Assembly: GCF_000487995.2 (NCBI RefSeq)
Contig: NZ_CP097562.1
Span: 2,167,001-2,231,000 of the forward strand
Reading direction: 5' to 3'
Length of the DNA: 64,000 nucleotides
Origin: Mucispirillum schaedleri ASF457
GTDB lineage: Bacteria; Chrysiogenota; Deferribacteres; Deferribacterales; Mucispirillaceae
Shown: positions 36,726-46,300 of the stretch, piece by piece
Layout: each line of letters starts with the position of its first letter
Numbering within the stretch: position 1 is the stretch's first letter
Program-made: the position numbers and the translations under genes
The notes under the pieces: model-generated
The model's input: the letters and a program-made list of their open reading frames with translations, nothing else
The model's database searches: none
What the model was told of the DNA's origin: nothing

Positions 36726-37268
36726 ATGAAAAAAGAATGTGTAGATATTAGACCTCTTTTATATGCTTATATTGATAATGAACTTGCAGGTGAGCAAAGC
36801 AGTATTGTTACAAGTCATATTTCTGAATGTGAAAGCTGTAAAGCACAACTTGCGTCAATGTATAGAGTGCGTGATATGGTAAAATCAGTTTATGCACCAA
36901 AAGAAGATATTGATTTATCTAAAAAAATTATGGCAAATATTAAATTTAATAATAAATATGGTAAAATACAAACTACTAAAATAAAAGAGAATATGGAAGA
37001 AAAAACTGTCAATATAAATAATAAAGCAAAGCAGTCTTTGCCAAAAATAGTTGCTGGTAAAGTGCTTTATATTGCAGTTGCAGCTGCTGCTGTAATATTT
37101 GCTATTGCTGCAACTGTTACATATTTTGAAAAATCTAACCCTGTGTCTGTTGAAATGGCAAACCAAACTTATGATAAATTTGAAGATTATGTTTTAGAGC
37201 ATTATACAAACTCTTATGCAGGTCCGTCGGCTCAGGCATCAGTGATTTCGGTAAATTTTGAAAAATGA
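36726..37268 (+). CDS. Zinc-finger anti-sigma factor (RseA-like)
   Basis: 180 residues from the ATG at 36726 with GGAG six bases upstream. The N-terminal anti-sigma zinc finger (zf-HC2) is seen as LLYAYIDNELAGEQ and HISECESCKAQL (HxxxCxxC). A membrane helix follows at about 107-130 (IVAGKVLYIAVAAAAVIFAI), then a short periplasmic tail of about 45 residues. By family knowledge it holds the sigma factor inactive at the inner membrane until proteolysis. It overlaps the rseB-like gene by four bases (ATGA). Confidence 0.9.
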   Translation: MKKECVDIRPLLYAYIDNELAGEQSSIVTSHISECESCKAQLASMYRVRDMVKSVYAPKEDIDLSKKIMANIKFNNKYGKIQTTKIKENMEEKTVNINNKAKQSLPKIVAGKVLYIAVAAAAVIFAIAATVTYFEKSNPVSVEMANQTYDKFEDYVLEHYTNSYAGPSAQASVISVNFEK

Positions 37269-38152
37269 TTCGGTTTATTCTTTCCATAGTATTGCTTTTA
37301 TCAACAGCAGGAAATATATTTGCTGCTGATAAAGCAGTTGTCTTTAAATGTTTAAATAAAAACAGGTATGAAGTCTATCTAAATCTGCAGGATGATTATA
37401 GAGCAGATTCTTCTATGCTTGGTTCTATTTCCCGCCAGCTTTTAAGGGGCTTTTTTTCAATAGATAGAATACCTGATAAATATTACAGTGTTGAGAAAAT
37501 AGATAATATTTCTTATTTTGGCTTTGATATAACACAATATACTGTTATTCCAAAGGATAAAGACAGGTTTAGACAAATATTATGGCTTGATAACAGCGAG
37601 CGTATTGTAAAATTAGAAGTATATGATAATGTAAATACATTCATGTTTGCTTTCAGTGGCTTTGACTATATGAATGGAGCAATGCACAGCCGTCATCATA
37701 AAGGCATGGGGCATGGTATGGGCAAAGGAATGAAGCGAGGCACGGTGGGGGGGGGCTTAGGTGAGGAACGAGAAGGTCCTAATGGCTATCGTGGAAATGT
37801 AGCAGATAAATTTAAATTTTGGGATACTCCAGAGTTTTATCACGGGTTTAGACATTTCCACACAACAGTTTTTAATAGAAATGTTTTTGATTTATCATTT
37901 GAAGATGGGATAAACAGATTTTCAGTATTTATAAAACCAGCAGACAGGCAGATAGAGCCTGTAAGCACAATAGTTTATGGTAACTATTTATTCAGCAGAA
38001 TAATAGATGATGTTGAATACACTGTATATGGCACAGTATCTTTTGGGTTTATGGAAGATATAATAAATCTTATCCATGAAAATATAAAAACAGTGATAGA
38101 TACTGCATCACAAGGCGGCATTTTAACATCAGAAATTTATAATAAAAAATGA
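37265..38152 (+). CDS. RseB/MucB-like periplasmic regulator with an in-frame G9 tract
   Basis: 295 residues with a signal peptide (1-20, ending IFA). The N-terminal part resembles the lipid-sensing domain of RseB (TVIPKDKDRFRQILWLDNSE), and the C-terminal part, from about 180, the smaller domain that contacts the anti-sigma factor. Between them, residues 137-178 are a Met/His/Gly-rich linker (HSRHHKGMGHGMGKGMKRG) carrying nine G (37747-37755). Loss or gain of one G brings a stop within four codons, leaving only the first domain. The translational coupling to the anti-sigma gene supports the RseB role. Confidence 0.8.
   Translation: MIRFILSIVLLLSTAGNIFAADKAVVFKCLNKNRYEVYLNLQDDYRADSSMLGSISRQLLRGFFSIDRIPDKYYSVEKIDNISYFGFDITQYTVIPKDKDRFRQILWLDNSERIVKLEVYDNVNTFMFAFSGFDYMNGAMHSRHHKGMGHGMGKGMKRGTVGGGLGEEREGPNGYRGNVADKFKFWDTPEFYHGFRHFHTTVFNRNVFDLSFEDGINRFSVFIKPADRQIEPVSTIVYGNYLFSRIIDDVEYTVYGTVSFGFMEDIINLIHENIKTVIDTASQGGILTSEIYNKK
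37747..37755 (+). repeat. G9 homopolymer, candidate phase-variation tract
   Basis: Nine consecutive G inside the rseB-like frame (codons 161-164, GTG GGG GGG GGC). At nine G the frame is open; at eight it reads into TAG and at ten into TGA. Confidence 0.85.
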
Positions 38153-38178
38153 TACCTTTCAAGGAGGAATTTTAATTA

Positions 38179-39552
38179 ATGAAAAAATTATTTTTAGCAG
38201 CAATGCTTATTTTAGCTTTTACGGTAAATGCTTTTGCAATACCTTCTAGTTTTTCGCCTGTTGTAAAAAAAGCAGCTCCTAGTGTTGTAAATATAAGCAC
38301 AACAAAAACTGTTACTCGCCAGATAGACCCATTTTTTCAGGATTTTTTTGGCGGTATGTTTGGTGGAACTCATCCATTTGGCTTTGGAAACAGTGGTCTG
38401 CAGAAATATAAATCTACTGCATTAGGCTCAGGGTTTATTATTGATAGAGATGGTTATATAGTTACAAATAACCATGTAATTGAAGGGGCAGAAGAAATTA
38501 TTATTAAATTTCAAGATGATAGAGAGTTTAAAGCAGAAATTATTGGAACAGACCCGCTTACAGATTTAGCACTTTTAAAAATTGATACAAAAGGTGCAAA
38601 TATTACGCCTATTTTATTAGGCAATTCAGATACAGCAGAAATTGGCGACTGGGTTGTGGCAATAGGTAACCCGCTTGGTCTTGGCGGCACAGTAACAGCA
38701 GGTATATTATCAGCAAAAGGCAGAGTGTTAGGTGATGGACCATACGATAACTTTATACAAACAGATGTTTCTATTAATCCCGGAAACTCTGGCGGTCCGC
38801 TTGTCAATATGGACGGGGAAGTAATAGGTATTAATACTGCAATTATCCAGTCAGCTCAAGGGCTTGGGTTTGCTGTGCCTGTAAATATGCTTAAAAATAT
38901 ACTGCCAAAATTGAAGAAAGATGGCAAGGTATATAGGGGCTGGGTAGGTATAGTTATGCAGCCACTTGATGAACAGCTTGCAGCATCATTTGGTTTATCT
39001 GATACAAAAGGTGTATTGATTGCAGATGTTACAAAAGGTGAGCCGGGAGATAAAGCCGGGCTTAAAGCAGGAGATGTTATTGTTGCAGTTGATGGCAGGC
39101 AGGCACAAACATCAAGAGAGCTTGCAGGTATTATTGGCTCAAAAAGTCCAAATGAAAGAGTTGTTTTAACAATTATCCGTGATGGAAAAAGGCAGAATAT
39201 TACTGTAAGATTAGGAGAAAGACCAAGCAATAACCAAACAGCAGCAAATTATTATAATGTTAAGCCAAAACAAAGAGCTGGCGATATTGTTGTAAAAGAT
39301 ATAGATGCACAGCAGGCTAGAAAGTTAGGCATATCTAATGGGGTCATTATTACAAGCCTTAATGAAGATACTCAGGCATATAAAAAAGGTTTAAGAGAAG
39401 GTCATGTAATTGTTCTTTTAAACAACAAGGCTGTAAATAATGAAAACGATTTTTACAGAATTTATGATAAAATAAAAAAAGGTGATTTAATGGCAGTAAA
39501 AGTTGTGCTGCCTAACGGTTCAAACTTTATAGCATTTGCAAAATCAGAGTAA
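38179..39552 (+). CDS. degP: Periplasmic serine protease/chaperone DegP (HtrA)
   Basis: 457 residues with a signal peptide (1-20, ending AFA). Trypsin-like domain with catalytic triad H99 (NNHVIEGA), D129 (DPLTDLALLKID) and S204 (GNSGGPLVN). Two PDZ domains follow at about 245-345 (PGDKAGLKAGDVIVAVDG) and 370-455 (EDTQAYKKGLREGHVIVLLN). It degrades or refolds misfolded envelope proteins. AAGGAGG lies upstream. It is the last gene of the sigma operon, followed by a strong terminator at 39580-39617. In the sigma-E system the equivalent protease is a regulon member. Confidence 0.95.
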   Translation: MKKLFLAAMLILAFTVNAFAIPSSFSPVVKKAAPSVVNISTTKTVTRQIDPFFQDFFGGMFGGTHPFGFGNSGLQKYKSTALGSGFIIDRDGYIVTNNHVIEGAEEIIIKFQDDREFKAEIIGTDPLTDLALLKIDTKGANITPILLGNSDTAEIGDWVVAIGNPLGLGGTVTAGILSAKGRVLGDGPYDNFIQTDVSINPGNSGGPLVNMDGEVIGINTAIIQSAQGLGFAVPVNMLKNILPKLKKDGKVYRGWVGIVMQPLDEQLAASFGLSDTKGVLIADVTKGEPGDKAGLKAGDVIVAVDGRQAQTSRELAGIIGSKSPNERVVLTIIRDGKRQNITVRLGERPSNNQTAANYYNVKPKQRAGDIVVKDIDAQQARKLGISNGVIITSLNEDTQAYKKGLREGHVIVLLNNKAVNNENDFYRIYDKIKKGDLMAVKVVLPNGSNFIAFAKSE

Positions 39553-39579
39553 TTTATTAAAATTAAATATTGATGTGAT

Positions 39580-39617
39580 AAACTGCACTTAAACATTAAT
39601 TTAAGTGCAGTTTTTTT
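39580..39617 (+). terminator. Terminator of the envelope-stress operon
   Basis: A perfect 14-base stem, AAACTGCACTTAAA (39580-39593) and TTTAAGTGCAGTTT (39600-39613), with a six-base loop and a T7 tail. Confidence 0.92.
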
Positions 39618-39909
39618 AGATACTTCGCTTATAAGTCAAGCTCAGTATGACTAATGCAGGGACAAGGAAGTCCCGTCGTATAGCGTAAGCGATGGGAGCA
39701 TTTACTGCGACCGAGCGTGGTTTTTCAAATTCAGGGATGAATTTGAAAATAAAATATAAATTAAGATACTTCGCTTATAAGTCAAGCTCAGTATGACTAA
39801 TGCAGGGACAAGGAAGTCCCGTCGCATAGCGTAAGCGATGGGAGCATTTACTGCGACCGAGCGTGGTTTTTCAAATTCAGGGATGAATTTGAAAATAAAA
39901 TATAAATTA
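39618..39909. repeat. Tandem 146-bp unit, two copies
   Basis: The unit starts AGATACTTCGC at 39618 and 39764 with an exact 146-bp period, and a third start at 39910 runs into a family A element. The copies differ at about one base (GTCGTATAGC versus GTCGCATAGC). Each carries a B-type end, a small hairpin (GGGAC AAGGAA GTCCC) and an IR (TTCAAATTCA GGGA TGAATTTGAA). Confidence 0.95.
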
Positions 39910-39910
39910 A

Positions 39911-40028
39911 GATACTTCGCCTTTCAGGCTCAGAACGAGCCGTTTGAAAGTGAGCGACAGCCGAAATTGTTTTGGCAGAGCATGATTTAAAAATACAAGA
40001 ATGTATTTTTTAGTAAATGATAAATTAA
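39911..40028 (+). repeat. Family A structured repeat, copy A3 (short form)
   Basis: Begins with a B-type end (GATACTTCGCC...AGGCTCAG), then has the GCCGAA...TTTGGC hairpin of the family. The internal module of copies A1, A2 and A4 is absent: the outer pair is closed directly as AAAAATACAAGAATGTATTTTTT, here split as AAAAATACA, AGA and ATGTATTTTTT. It ends just at the 3' end of the sulfatase gene. Confidence 0.75.
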
Positions 40029-40029
40029 T

Positions 40030-42051
40030 TTATTTTGGTATATTATAGCCTTTATTAACTATATACCAGCTTATAGCTTCACCTGCTTTCTTTTTATTCC
40101 AATATATTTTAGCAGTATTTATATCATTTTCATTTTCTTTTTCGTTGTTAAAATATTCAAGTTTCCCCCCCCCATTAAAGATATATCTTCCATTTGCAAT
40201 AGACTGGGCACCAATAGCAATTCTTTCTTTATCTATATTTTCATTTATATCATCAGTTACAAGGCTTTGTCCAAATGAATGGAATTTATAGCCTGCATGA
40301 GCTGTCATATTTAAAATAGTAGGCACAATGTCTTTATGGCTTCCGGCTGTATATTTTAGCTTATATTTATGCACCCCACTGCCATATATTATTAAAGGTA
40401 TAGATGTAGATGTAAATATTTTTCTATCAGGGTCTGGATAGCTTCTGTCAAAATGGTCGCCAGTAATAAAGAAAATACTGTCAGGGTATGATTCATAAGT
40501 TTTCTTAATAAAATCAGCTGCACTTTTAATAGAATATTCTGTTACTGTTAAAATTTCAGGTGTTATTCCTTGAAACCTTTTTTCTTTTGGATAATTAGTA
40601 TCAAGAAAATTTCTGATTTTTTCTGTATCAATATTATAGTATTTTTTTGTATCTATATCATAAGGCGGGTGGTTTGATGCAGAAAGTATCATATTAAATG
40701 TTGGTTTATCATGGTGTTTATCAAGGCTTTCAAGTATAAAGTCAAACCCTTCATTATCATATATACCCCATGTGCTTTTCTGTTTATTATGTATATTTTC
40801 CATACCGTAGCTTTTATTAAAGCCCTGTGATGTAGTGTATGAGCCTATTTTTCGCCATGCGGAGCTTCCAAAGTAAAAAAAGTTTGTATCATACCCTAAA
40901 TCTTTAAAAATTCTGCCAGTAGAAGAATCAAAACATGGTATTTTCCCAGTCATTTCGCTTACTGGGAAATATGTGCCGTAAAGCCCTGTAATCATCATAT
41001 CCATTGTTTCTATTGTGCCATATCCGTTTTGGATAAATACTGGGACTTTTAAGCCATCTTTTGAATTTGCAAGTGCAGCTAACTCACTTCCAATCCCCCC
41101 CCCGTTTATAAATTCTTCTGATAAATGATAATCTGAAAGTGATTCCATAATTATTAAAAATATGTGTTTAGCATTACTTTTACCATTATACAAAACTTCC
41201 TGTTCCATTACACTGCTGATATTATCTTGATTTGTATATTCATCTTCAAAATATATCTGCATAACCTGCTGTATAGTTTTGCCGCCTGCATATTTTTCAA
41301 AACTTTCACCTTTTATATCTTTATAAGCTCTATATACTCTGTCTAAATCATGCAGTGCACCGGGAGCTGCTTTTTTCAGGAAATTATTTTCTGGAAGTTT
41401 TACAATATAGCTTAAATCGCCGCCTTTAAGATTAAATGTTGAAGATGCTGCAAGTATTAAAATATAACTTATTAAAATCCCTAATAGCACAGTTTTTTTA
41501 ATAGAGATAGAGCTTTTTATATTTTCAATTTTTTTATATATTTTACTGTAAATAAATACAGCAATGGCAGTTAAAATCACAGATGCTGCAATTTTTGGCA
41601 GTGCATTATAATCACTATTTAGTGCAGTATGAAATATTGCAGACTGGTCATCATATATAACGCCAAGCATTATAATATTAAATGTATCATTAAAAATGCT
41701 GTAATAAGTGTCATTTACAAAGGATGCAATTATAATAATATATGAGATTATTGATGTAAATATCATAATAACAGGTGTTTTTGCTGATTTTATAAATGAA
41801 AAAAGAATATATAATGCGGCAAAAATAAAAGCAGCAGGTGCAGCAAGCCTGCCGTCATAACGAAACCCTGCAAACAGTGTTTGCCCTATATCAGAAACAG
41901 GCAGTGAATTTGAGCCATAAGCTCCAGTAATTGCAGAATTTAATATACCAGAGTTTATAATAAAACCTATTCTGCATAGTCCAAATATTATTAAAAGGTA
42001 TGCAAAAAATGTAATGATTTGAATATATGTTTTAAGAATTTTATTATTCAT
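40030..42051 (-). CDS. LTA-synthase-like membrane sulfatase (phosphoglycerol/phosphoethanolamine transferase type) with two G9 tracts
   Basis: 673 residues. Five membrane helices lie in the first 210 residues, then a periplasmic sulfatase-fold domain: FLIIMESLSDYHLSEEF (metal-binding Glu), YGTIETMDMMITGLY (nucleophile Thr region), SASNHPPYD and FFITGDHFDRSYPD (metal-binding Asp/His). This layout is that of LtaS and OpgB enzymes, which move phosphoglycerol or similar groups from phospholipids to envelope glycans. Codons 317-319 and 627-629 are GGG GGG GGG, two G9 runs that keep the frame open only at nine. The gene is divergent from the RND operon. Confidence 0.88.
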   Translation of the reverse strand: MNNKILKTYIQIITFFAYLLIIFGLCRIGFIINSGILNSAITGAYGSNSLPVSDIGQTLFAGFRYDGRLAAPAAFIFAALYILFSFIKSAKTPVIMIFTSIISYIIIIASFVNDTYYSIFNDTFNIIMLGVIYDDQSAIFHTALNSDYNALPKIAASVILTAIAVFIYSKIYKKIENIKSSISIKKTVLLGILISYILILAASSTFNLKGGDLSYIVKLPENNFLKKAAPGALHDLDRVYRAYKDIKGESFEKYAGGKTIQQVMQIYFEDEYTNQDNISSVMEQEVLYNGKSNAKHIFLIIMESLSDYHLSEEFINGGGIGSELAALANSKDGLKVPVFIQNGYGTIETMDMMITGLYGTYFPVSEMTGKIPCFDSSTGRIFKDLGYDTNFFYFGSSAWRKIGSYTTSQGFNKSYGMENIHNKQKSTWGIYDNEGFDFILESLDKHHDKPTFNMILSASNHPPYDIDTKKYYNIDTEKIRNFLDTNYPKEKRFQGITPEILTVTEYSIKSAADFIKKTYESYPDSIFFITGDHFDRSYPDPDRKIFTSTSIPLIIYGSGVHKYKLKYTAGSHKDIVPTILNMTAHAGYKFHSFGQSLVTDDINENIDKERIAIGAQSIANGRYIFNGGGKLEYFNNEKENENDINTAKIYWNKKKAGEAISWYIVNKGYNIPK
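40165..40173 (-). repeat. G9 homopolymer (coding strand), candidate phase-variation tract
   Basis: Nine C on the plus strand, giving Gly codons 627-629 of the sulfatase. Ten G would read GAA ACT TGA; eight G would end about 18 codons on. Confidence 0.8.
41095..41103 (-). repeat. G9 homopolymer (coding strand), candidate phase-variation tract
   Basis: Nine C on the plus strand, giving Gly codons 317-319 of the sulfatase. Ten G would read GAT TGG AAG TGA; eight G would reach TAG within eight codons. Either change removes most of the catalytic domain. Confidence 0.85.
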
Positions 42052-42184
42052 TTAATTTCTCTTAAAAATTTATTAAATACATATTATATAAAAAACTACA
42101 AATATTGCAACCAATATATTTTTTTGTTTTCTTTTTAAAAATAGTAGTGTAGTATAAGTTAATATTTAAGTATTTGGTGGCTTT

Positions 42185-43273
42185 ATGTTTCGCAGCTCGT
42201 TAATCATAATATTAGTATTATTTATTATTCCTTTTACAGTATCAGCACAAAAACAACCATCAGGCATATCATCTAGTAAAGAGCGTGTAGTATTAGTAAC
42301 AGTAGAGAAAGTGTCAGAAGGGATGAGCTTTCCAACAATGATGATAACGGGTTCAGCCTATTTTAGTGAAAGCTCAGAAGTAGCAGCAGAAAGTGCAGGC
42401 AAAGTATTAAAAGTATATGTAAATGAAGGCGATGCAGTAGAGATAGGTCAGCCACTTGCAAGTTTAGATGACAGTTTATTAAGTTACAGTGTATCAAGTG
42501 CAGAAGCATCCACTAAGCAGGCAAAATCTAATTTAGATAAAGCATTAAGGGACTTTAACCGCAATAAAGCCTTATATAACCAGCATTCCATATCTCAGCA
42601 GAAATATCAAGACTCATTAACAGATTACACAAATGCACAAAGTATGTATATATCATCCTTGTCACAGCAGAAGCAGTTAGAGACTCAGAAAGATAAAATG
42701 GTAATCAAATCCCCGTTAAAAGGAGTAGTGATTAGTAAGAATGTGGAAGTTGGCGAATGGGTTAATTCTGGCGGAGTAGTAGCAGGAGTAGCTACCTTGA
42801 CTTATGAAGCAAAAGTCTATATTCCAGAAACAGTGCTTCCCTATATTAAAGCTGGTCAGTCAGTAACAGTTAAGACAAGCCGTAAAGAATATACTGGCAA
42901 AGTGTTATCTATCAATTCCAAAGGTGACCCAGCCACTAGATTATTTTTAACAAGGATAGATTTAGGTCAAGACCCAGATTTAAAAGAAGGAGTTCTTGTA
43001 ATCGCCTTAATCCCATCAGGCAGTAAAATCCATTCCTTATTAGTTCCGCGAGATGCTGTTGTAGAGCGAAACAGTGTTAAGGGAGTATTTAAAGTATCAG
43101 AAGATGAGCGAGTAAGATTTATCCCAGTAAAAATAATAGGCTATAACGGTGGCTATGCAGCAGTAAGCTCTGTAACAGAAGGCTCATTAAAGAAAGATGA
43201 CCAGATAGTATTAGACGGCAATAATGCAGTAAATAATGGTGTAAAAATTAAAATAACTTCTAAAATAGGATAA
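42185..43273 (+). CDS. RND efflux periplasmic adaptor (membrane fusion protein)
   Basis: 362 residues with a signal peptide (about 1-21, ending VSA). Layout typical of HlyD/AcrA adaptors: biotinyl-lipoyl half (AAESAGKVLKVYVNEGDAVEI and KMVIKSPLKGVVISKNVEVG), a short coiled-coil hairpin (about 95-160, rich in Ala, Gln and Ser), a beta-barrel (AKVYIPETVLPYIKAGQSVT) and a membrane-proximal domain. It links the inner-membrane pump encoded 27 bases downstream to an outer-membrane channel not encoded here. The 133-bp gap to the divergent sulfatase gene must hold both promoters; I could not place them with confidence. Confidence 0.92.
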   Translation: MFRSSLIIILVLFIIPFTVSAQKQPSGISSSKERVVLVTVEKVSEGMSFPTMMITGSAYFSESSEVAAESAGKVLKVYVNEGDAVEIGQPLASLDDSLLSYSVSSAEASTKQAKSNLDKALRDFNRNKALYNQHSISQQKYQDSLTDYTNAQSMYISSLSQQKQLETQKDKMVIKSPLKGVVISKNVEVGEWVNSGGVVAGVATLTYEAKVYIPETVLPYIKAGQSVTVKTSRKEYTGKVLSINSKGDPATRLFLTRIDLGQDPDLKEGVLVIALIPSGSKIHSLLVPRDAVVERNSVKGVFKVSEDERVRFIPVKIIGYNGGYAAVSSVTEGSLKKDDQIVLDGNNAVNNGVKIKITSKIG

Positions 43274-43300
43274 GGCAGATAATTAAGGTTATATATAAAT

Positions 43301-46300
43301 ATGATTAAGTTTGCAGTTGAAAACCCAGTGAAAGTGCTGGTAGGAGTATGTTTTTTAGTAATATTTGGTATTCAGGCTTTTTTTAATATGCCATATCGTC
43401 TAATACCAAGCATTGAATATCCGCAGATTTCTATCAGCACATACTGGCGTGGTGCATCCCCTTATGAAATAGAAAAAGAAATACTTGAAAGGCAGGAACG
43501 AGTGCTTAAAACTATTCCCGGTGTAATAGACTGTGAAAGCACTGCACGGGAAAGTTCTGCTTATATTACATTAATGTTTGATAAAGATGTGCCTGTAAAT
43601 GATGCAATACTTCTTGTTGCCAATAAATTAAATGAAGTTAGCGGATACCCTGATAATATAAACCAGCCTACAATAAGGGCTGCAAACACTGATACTGTTT
43701 CTGTTGTAGATTTAATGCTTTTAACAGATGATACAAATAAACGCTCTATTGATGAATATTTAAGTTTTTTTGAAGAAACAATTAAGCCTTATTTTGACAG
43801 AATAAAAGGTGTGGCAGATGTCAGCTACTGGGGTGGCAGAGCAAGGCAGATACATATTGATGTAGACCCATACAGGTTAAGTGCATATAATATTACTCTT
43901 TCAGCAATAATCAGTGCATTAAAACAGGAAAATGTAAACATTTCAGCCGGAACTATTGATTTTGGAGCAAAAGATTACAGGTTTCGCACAATAGGGGAAG
44001 CAAAAACTCCGCAGGATATTAGAGATATTGTAGTAATTTCAAGTGATAATGCAAGAATTAAGCTTAATGATATAGCACAGGTTGATTATGGATTTTCTAA
44101 AAGGAATACAATAGTAAGCTATGGCAATACAAATGCTTTAAGTGTGGGTATTGTTGCTCAGGCAGGGGCAAATGTATTAGAGCTTACAAACGATGTAGAT
44201 AAAGTTGTAGAAAATTTAAATAACGGAATATTAAAAAATAACGGCTTAAAGTTTGTAAAAATATCTGACCAGAAAAATTATATTTTACAAGCTGTTGAAT
44301 TAGTAAAATCTAATATTATTGTTGGTGGAATATTAGCTGTTATTGTGCTTTTAATATTTTTACGAAGTGTTCGTGCAACATTAGTTATTGCTGTTACCAT
44401 TCCAATATGTATTATTGGAACATTTTTAATAATGCATATGCTTGGCAGGTCATTAAATGTAATAAGCCTTGCAGGTATTGCATTTTCTGTTGGTATGTTA
44501 ATAGACAACTCTATTGTTGTGCTTGAAAATATTGACAGGCACATAGCTTTAGGCGGCAAAAAAACGATTAATTCAGTAGTAAAAGCCACAAAAGAAGTAT
44601 GGGGTGCAATTTTAGCATCTACTCTTACAACAATAGCAGTATTTCTTCCTATTGTTTTTATAAAAGAAGAAGCAGGGCAGCTTTTTGGAGATATTGCAAT
44701 AGCAGTTAGTGCAGCTGTTGCTTTAAGCCTTGCTGCATCTATTACAGTTATCCCTGTATTATCAAAAATACTATTTTCAGCAGGTGAAAATAAAGAGAAA
44801 AATATAGCAGTGATAAACATAATAAAAAATAAATTAGCTGCACTGCATATAAATGAAAATATAAAAGAAAAGTTAATAAAATACAGTCCAAATAATATGA
44901 TTGTTTATGTTGGAAGTTTTTTTGTAAAATATATAGTTTTAATATCTGATAAGATTAATTCAAGTTTTATTATAAAATTAGCTTTTATTGTTACAGTAAC
45001 AGGGTTTTCCATATTAAGTGCTTATATGCTTATGCCTAAAATGGACTATCTGCCACTTGGCAATAAAAATATGATGGAATCGCGGTTTACTCCACCACCG
45101 GGTATTTCATACAATGAAAGAAAAGCTATGGGCGATTTTATTTACAGAGAATTAAAGCCATATATAGAAAGTGAAAAAGACGGCTATCCGCAGATAGACA
45201 GCTTCGTATTTATTGCAAGTTCTACTTATGTGGCACTTCGTGCAACAAGTAAAGATGAAGCAAGAGTTGTGGAATTACAGCCATTACTAGCATCTGTTGC
45301 AGCAAGGCTTCCGGGTATTACGGCATCTACTTCGCAAGTGCCATTATTTAATATTGGCAGAGGTTCAAGCAATACATTTTTAATGAATGTGGCAGGAGCT
45401 ATGGAGTATGAGAGCCTTGTAAATACAGTCCGCCTTATTCAAGACAGAATAATGAATGAAATACCAGAAGTGCAGCTGCGGTTAAACCCTGCATCAAATC
45501 CTGTATATCCAGAAGTGCAGATTATACCAAACCGTGAAGCATTAAAATCTGCAGGTATTACTGCCACAGAGCTTGGTATATCTGTAGATGCTTATTTAGA
45601 TGGCAGAAAAATTGGAGAGTTTAAAGATTCATCTATTGGAACAATAGATATTATGCTGCAGGGGGAAAGAAAGAGTTTTGATAATCCAGATGAAGTATAT
45701 TCTATATTAGTAAATTCTGGCTCAGGGTTTCCAGTTCCAATATCCAGCCTTGCAGAAACAAAGGAAGTAATGGGTATAGAAAGAATAAGAAGATATAACT
45801 ATCAGCGTTCATTTTTGTTTATTATCACACTTCCAAAAGGTATGGTATTAGAGCAGCTGCAGGATAAAATAAATAAAAAAGTGCTAGAGCCTATGAGAGA
45901 AGAAGGACTTTTACAGGGTATTACAGTTTATACAAGCGGAGCATCATCAAAACTTGAAAGTGCTAAAAATGCTCTTTCTGGAAACTTTCTGCTTGCAATA
46001 CTTATTACATATCTTTTAATGGCAGCACTGCTGAACAATTTCTTTTATCCGTTTATTATTATGTTTTCTGTGCCTCTTGCAGCATCAGGCGGGTTTATTG
46101 GGCTTGAGTTGGTAAATAAATATGTAACGGCACAGTCGCTTGATATTATTACTATGCTTGGGTTTATTATGCTGATAGGCTCAGTTGTAAATAACCCTAT
46201 ATTAATAGTTTATCAGACTTTAAATAATATAAAATATGGTATGAGTGGAAGCAGTGCAATCCATGATGCTTTAAAAACACGGATTAGACCTATATTTATG

